DNA of 64,000 nucleotides, from assembly GCF_023516715.1 (NCBI RefSeq), contig NZ_JAMGSI010000002.1:992001-1056000 (forward strand), given 5' to 3'. Shown here in pieces: positions 61,274 to 64,000 of the stretch. This DNA is from Akkermansia massiliensis (GTDB lineage Bacteria; Verrucomicrobiota; Verrucomicrobiia; Verrucomicrobiales; Akkermansiaceae). The notes under the pieces are model-generated. The model saw only the letters and a list, made by a program, of their open reading frames with translations. It had not been told where the DNA came from and ran no database searches. Position 1 is the stretch's first letter, and the number at the start of each line of letters is the position of its first letter. The position numbers and the translations under genes were made by a program.

Positions 61274-62101
61274 TTAGTCACAAAGGCACTGGTTCATGTC
61301 CAGCGCAGGGTTGTCCGGAATGGAGTCATTGACGATGACGGCGGGAACGCCCGCCACCGTGGTATGGGGAGGGACGTTTTCCAGGACGACGGAGCAGGCG
61401 GCGATTTTGGCGCAGGCGCCGATGGTGACCCTGCCCAGGATTTTGGCCCCCGCGCCGATCAGGACGCCGGATTCCACAATGGGGTGCCGGTCTCCTTCCT
61501 CCTTGCCCGTGCCGCCCAGCGTTACTTCATGCAGGATGGAGACGTTGTCGCGGATGATGGCGGTTTCCCCCACTACAAAGCTGGTGGCGTGGTCCAGCAG
61601 GATGCCGCAGCCGATGGTGGCCGCCGGGTGGATGTCCACCGCAAAGACTTCGCTGGCCAGGCTCTGGAACTGAAGGGCCATGATGGTGCGGCCGTGCTGC
61701 CACAGCCAGTGGGAGATGCGGTACGTGGTGATGGCGTGGAACCCCTTGTAGAAGAGCAGGGGTTCCAGCGGCGTGCGGCAGGCGGGGTCCCGGTCCACGA
61801 TGGCGATCAGGTCGTTGGCGATCTGGCTGAGGATGTTCTGGTTTTCCGCCAGCGCCTCCCGGATGAGGGGTTCGATCAGTTCCCGCGGCATGTCCCGGCG
61901 GGAGAGCTTGCGTGCCAGCCGGGCAGAGATGGAGGTGGCCAGGGAATTGCGGGACAGGCAGACGTCGTCCAGAATGCCGCGCATGGCGGGTTCTTCCTCA
62001 GCCGCCTCGCGGGCGCATTCCACCACCCAGTCCCATACTCCGTTGATGATGCATTCGCAGTTGGTGCACTGCCGGAGTTTTGAGCGTTTCAGGCTGGTCA
62101 T
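61274..62101 (-). CDS. cysE: Serine O-acetyltransferase
   Basis: A 275-residue enzyme that acetylates serine for cysteine synthesis. The N-terminal helical domain (about 1-140) is followed by a left-handed beta-helix: AVDIHPAATIGCGILLDHAT, VVGETAIIRDNVSILHEVTL with the catalytic His, and VESGVLIGAGAKILGRVTIG. It ends ALDMNQCLCD, where E. coli CysE ends in an Ile tail that docks with CysK; the Cys-rich end here is unusual. ATG 62101 gives the family's length; an ATG at 62164 adds 21 residues of low similarity. Confidence 0.92.
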   Translation of the reverse strand: MTSLKRSKLRQCTNCECIINGVWDWVVECAREAAEEEPAMRGILDDVCLSRNSLATSISARLARKLSRRDMPRELIEPLIREALAENQNILSQIANDLIAIVDRDPACRTPLEPLLFYKGFHAITTYRISHWLWQHGRTIMALQFQSLASEVFAVDIHPAATIGCGILLDHATSFVVGETAIIRDNVSILHEVTLGGTGKEEGDRHPIVESGVLIGAGAKILGRVTIGACAKIAACSVVLENVPPHTTVAGVPAVIVNDSIPDNPALDMNQCLCD

Positions 62102-62208
62102 GGCGGAAGAAGGTGGAAAGGCAAAAGGAGCCGCCTTTCCCGAAGGGGAAGGCTGCACCCCCACAAGTACCAGAGTACGGCGGATTTGAGAACCGGAAAG
62201 TACGTCCT

Positions 62209-62224
62209 ATGCCCAGCCGGGCAT
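62209..62224. repeat. Short hairpin between doxX and cysE
   Basis: ATGCCC-AGCC-GGGCAT. No T-run follows on the minus strand. Possibly a weak transcript end for the doxX-like gene. Confidence 0.35.
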
Positions 62225-62236
62225 GACCTGCCTCCG

Positions 62237-62701
62237 TCAGCCGAAGATGACGTGCACGATGTCCATGCACCAGGCGTCCACGGACCACGGGCCGGGACCG
62301 GTCAGCAGCAGCGCCAGGGCGGAGCCGGCATAGAGCAGGTGGAATTCCACGCCTTCCCCGGCTTTTTTCCCGGACCAGTTGGCAAAGTAGCCGTTTTTAA
62401 CGTGCTTGGTCATGGCGACGGCCATCATGATGATGACCGCGAGCGCAGCTATCCTGGTGAAGACGCCCAGCACCAGGCAGATGGGGGCGAAGAATTCCGT
62501 CAGCATAGCCACCTTGGCCAGGAAGGGGGGAATGCCCATTTTTTCCGTGAAGGCCTGGTACGTGCCGTCCCAGCCCGCTCCCCCGAACCAGCCCAGCACT
62601 TTCTGGGCTCCGTGCGGCCACAGGATCAGGGCCAGCGTCAGCCGAAGGACCAGCAACCCCCACGCCGCCGCAATAATGGTAATGGAATCAATGGTGTCCA
62701 T
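62237..62701 (-). CDS. DoxX-family membrane protein
   Basis: A 154-residue protein with four transmembrane helices (WGLLVLRLTLALILWPHGAQ, AKVAMLTEFFAPICLVLGVF, RIAALAVIIMMAVAM, LLYAGSALALLLTG). WPHGAQKVLGWFGG is the classic DoxX opening. Family members are linked to thiosulfate:quinone oxidoreductase and to redox homeostasis, without a single established role. The gene precedes cysE by 135 bases on the same strand, so a link to sulfur metabolism is possible but unproven. Confidence 0.82.
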   Translation of the reverse strand: MDTIDSITIIAAAWGLLVLRLTLALILWPHGAQKVLGWFGGAGWDGTYQAFTEKMGIPPFLAKVAMLTEFFAPICLVLGVFTRIAALAVIIMMAVAMTKHVKNGYFANWSGKKAGEGVEFHLLYAGSALALLLTGPGPWSVDAWCMDIVHVIFG

Positions 62702-62827
62702 GAATTTGAAATGGTTGAAGAAAAGACCCTTTTATTCCATGGGACGTTCATTTCCGGGCATGGAAAAGGCCGGAGAAGGAGGTCATTTCCTCCCTCTCCG
62801 GCCCTTGAAGTCAGGATGGCGCGTCCG

Positions 62828-64000
62828 TTACCGGGGAATGGAATGGTAAAGCTGTTCCAGCGCCAGCACGCAGTAGGAGGTCACCAGGACGGGGTCCGCC
62901 TCCCACCAGCGGTTGTTGGTGTTTACCCAGGAGCCGTCGCTCTTCTGGATGGAGATGAGCTTGTTGGCCAGTTCGTCACGCCAGTCCACCTTGCGGCCGT
63001 CTTCCAGCGTCAGGGTGTCTATTCCCATGGCGCTGAGAGCCTTGGACATGGCCTGGTAGTAGTAGTACAGGCCCTGGACGCCCATGCCGGGGTTTTCATC
63101 CAGGTTGTAGCTGTTTTCCAGCCATTTGAGGGCCAGCTTGACGCGGGGGTCGTTCTTGTCCACATTGGCGTAAATGAGGGATTGCATGCCCGCGTACGTC
63201 ATGCTGCCGTAGGCCCTGGGCGGTTCCGCCTTGTCAAACGCGGCGCTTTTGCTGTCCCTGGCGCTGGCGACGCCCGGGCGGTACACGAAGCCGCCGAGCT
63301 GGGATTTGTCACTGGAGACCCAGGGTTCCTTGTTGACGGCTGGGTTCTGCTGGCAGCGGTTGATGAATTCCGTGGCGGCGTTCCAGTCCAGGTCCGGCTG
63401 TTCCCCGTATTTGCCGTCCTTGGCGAGCTTCTGGGAGTAGTAAATGGCTTCCAGGGCCAGGGAGGTGTTGGAAAGGTCTGCAATGGGAGGGGCCTTTTTA
63501 TCCCCGTAGCCGATGCCGCCGTTGTAGGGGTTGTCCGGAGCGAAGTGGTTCTGCTGCTTGATGAGGTAGGCGCGGCCCTTGAGGATGGCGGGGGCGTATT
63601 CCTCCTTGTTGGCGGCCAGCAGGGCCATCATGCACACCGCGGTGTTGTAGGAGGACATGCCGCGGTTGAAGATGGAGCCGTCCTCCTTCTGGGATTTCAG
63701 GACGAAGTCATACCCCTTCCGGATGTATTCCGGGATGGGCTTGCCCTGGTTGGCGGGGTCGCGCATGTAGGCGGTGACCGCCAGGGCCGTCAGGGCCGGA
63801 TAGGACGGCTGCGCCCAGTAGCCTTCCGGGTTCTGCTTGCTTTTCAGGTATTCGTTCCCTTTTTCAATGGCGCGCAGGATTTCCTGGCTGATGGAGGCGT
63901 ATTTGGAGGCGGCCGCTTCTCCGGGAACGGCCGTCACGGTGGTCTGGCCGAAGGCGGCTGTGCCCAGCGCGGCGGCCAGCGTTAATGAAAGTGCGGATTT
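62828..64000 (-). CDS. Exported alpha-toroid protein of the terpene-cyclase/prenyltransferase fold, 5' end cut
   Basis: At least 390 residues in one frame that is open to the right edge. The first visible residues, KSALSLTLAAALGTAAFGQ, are a signal peptide, so only a few N-terminal residues are missing. The body has prenyltransferase/squalene-cyclase repeats: KSKQNPEGYWAQPSYPALTA, KSQKEDGSIFNRGMSSYNTA and ISIQKSDGSWVNTNNRWWEA (Q-x-x-G-x-W pattern). The acidic DxDD motif of hopene cyclases is not seen. An exported toroid without it is more likely a binding or unknown-function protein than a triterpene cyclase. It is transcribed toward the DoxX gene, 126 bases apart. Confidence 0.72.
   Translation of the reverse strand, partial: KSALSLTLAAALGTAAFGQTTVTAVPGEAAASKYASISQEILRAIEKGNEYLKSKQNPEGYWAQPSYPALTALAVTAYMRDPANQGKPIPEYIRKGYDFVLKSQKEDGSIFNRGMSSYNTAVCMMALLAANKEEYAPAILKGRAYLIKQQNHFAPDNPYNGGIGYGDKKAPPIADLSNTSLALEAIYYSQKLAKDGKYGEQPDLDWNAATEFINRCQQNPAVNKEPWVSSDKSQLGGFVYRPGVASARDSKSAAFDKAEPPRAYGSMTYAGMQSLIYANVDKNDPRVKLALKWLENSYNLDENPGMGVQGLYYYYQAMSKALSAMGIDTLTLEDGRKVDWRDELANKLISIQKSDGSWVNTNNRWWEADPVLVTSYCVLALEQLYHSIPR

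Noticed and set aside
1-64000. CRISPR arrays, tRNA/rRNA genes, insertion sequences, prophage
   Set aside because: No regularly spaced identical repeats, no cloverleaf with a TTCGA-type arm, and no transposase, integrase or phage structural gene was recognised.

Overview
The window looks like chromosomal DNA of a Verrucomicrobiota bacterium close to Akkermansia. I infer this from the mix of genes: PEP-CTERM surface proteins ending in an arginine cluster, secreted sulfatase and family 2 glycosidase, a GreA factor with a large N-terminal extension of the kind known in the PVC group, Pmp-like repeats, MreB, and a moderately GC-rich coding bias that leaves long open frames on the antisense strand. 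No tRNA, rRNA, CRISPR array, insertion sequence or prophage was recognised.

Layout. 1-1941: two exported proteins of unknown function, the left one cut by the window edge. 2257-5354: rpsN, an FmdB-type zinc ribbon, a CNNM/HlyC membrane protein, rnhB and a YraN-type nuclease. 5349-9638 (minus): a copper P-type ATPase, a TrpC-like protein and a uracil-DNA-glycosylase-like protein. A long gene-free stretch (9639-10740) precedes a 3D-domain lipoprotein and nth. 12241-19620: an ExbB/ExbD/ExbD motor set, a membrane-free fusion of two ExbD periplasmic domains, a 1077-residue TPR protein and a small exported partner. 20387-26199 (minus): a PEP-CTERM beta-helix protein, a fused siroheme-decarboxylase-like protein, RNase E/G and MreB.

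26474-29697: a secreted GH2 enzyme with a MauE/DoxX membrane protein. 30235-36685 (minus): an M42 aminopeptidase, a Rossmann-like protein and a purine block purC-purS(double)-purL-purQ. 36994-39626: two related exported proteins, the second broken by an amber codon. 39713-41572: the GreA fusion. 41929-47273: a surface cassette of PEP-CTERM protein, sulfatase and Pmp-like protein behind a palindrome-rich leader. 47576-50524 (minus): transketolase and a hexapeptide acyltransferase. 50789-55162: catalase behind a PerR/Fur-like box, a DJ-1/PfpI protein, proB and proA. 55246-64000 (minus): a 1941-residue SGNH-esterase autotransporter, cysE, a DoxX protein and an exported terpene-cyclase-fold protein cut by the right edge.

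The observations I find most worth following are the soluble ExbD1-ExbD2 fusion (14167-14988), a recurring ACGGATT-N3-AATCCGT palindrome that occurs in pairs in front of two surface-protein genes 20 kb apart, a TrpC homologue and a UDG homologue that have each lost family-defining residues, and a free-standing double PurS.
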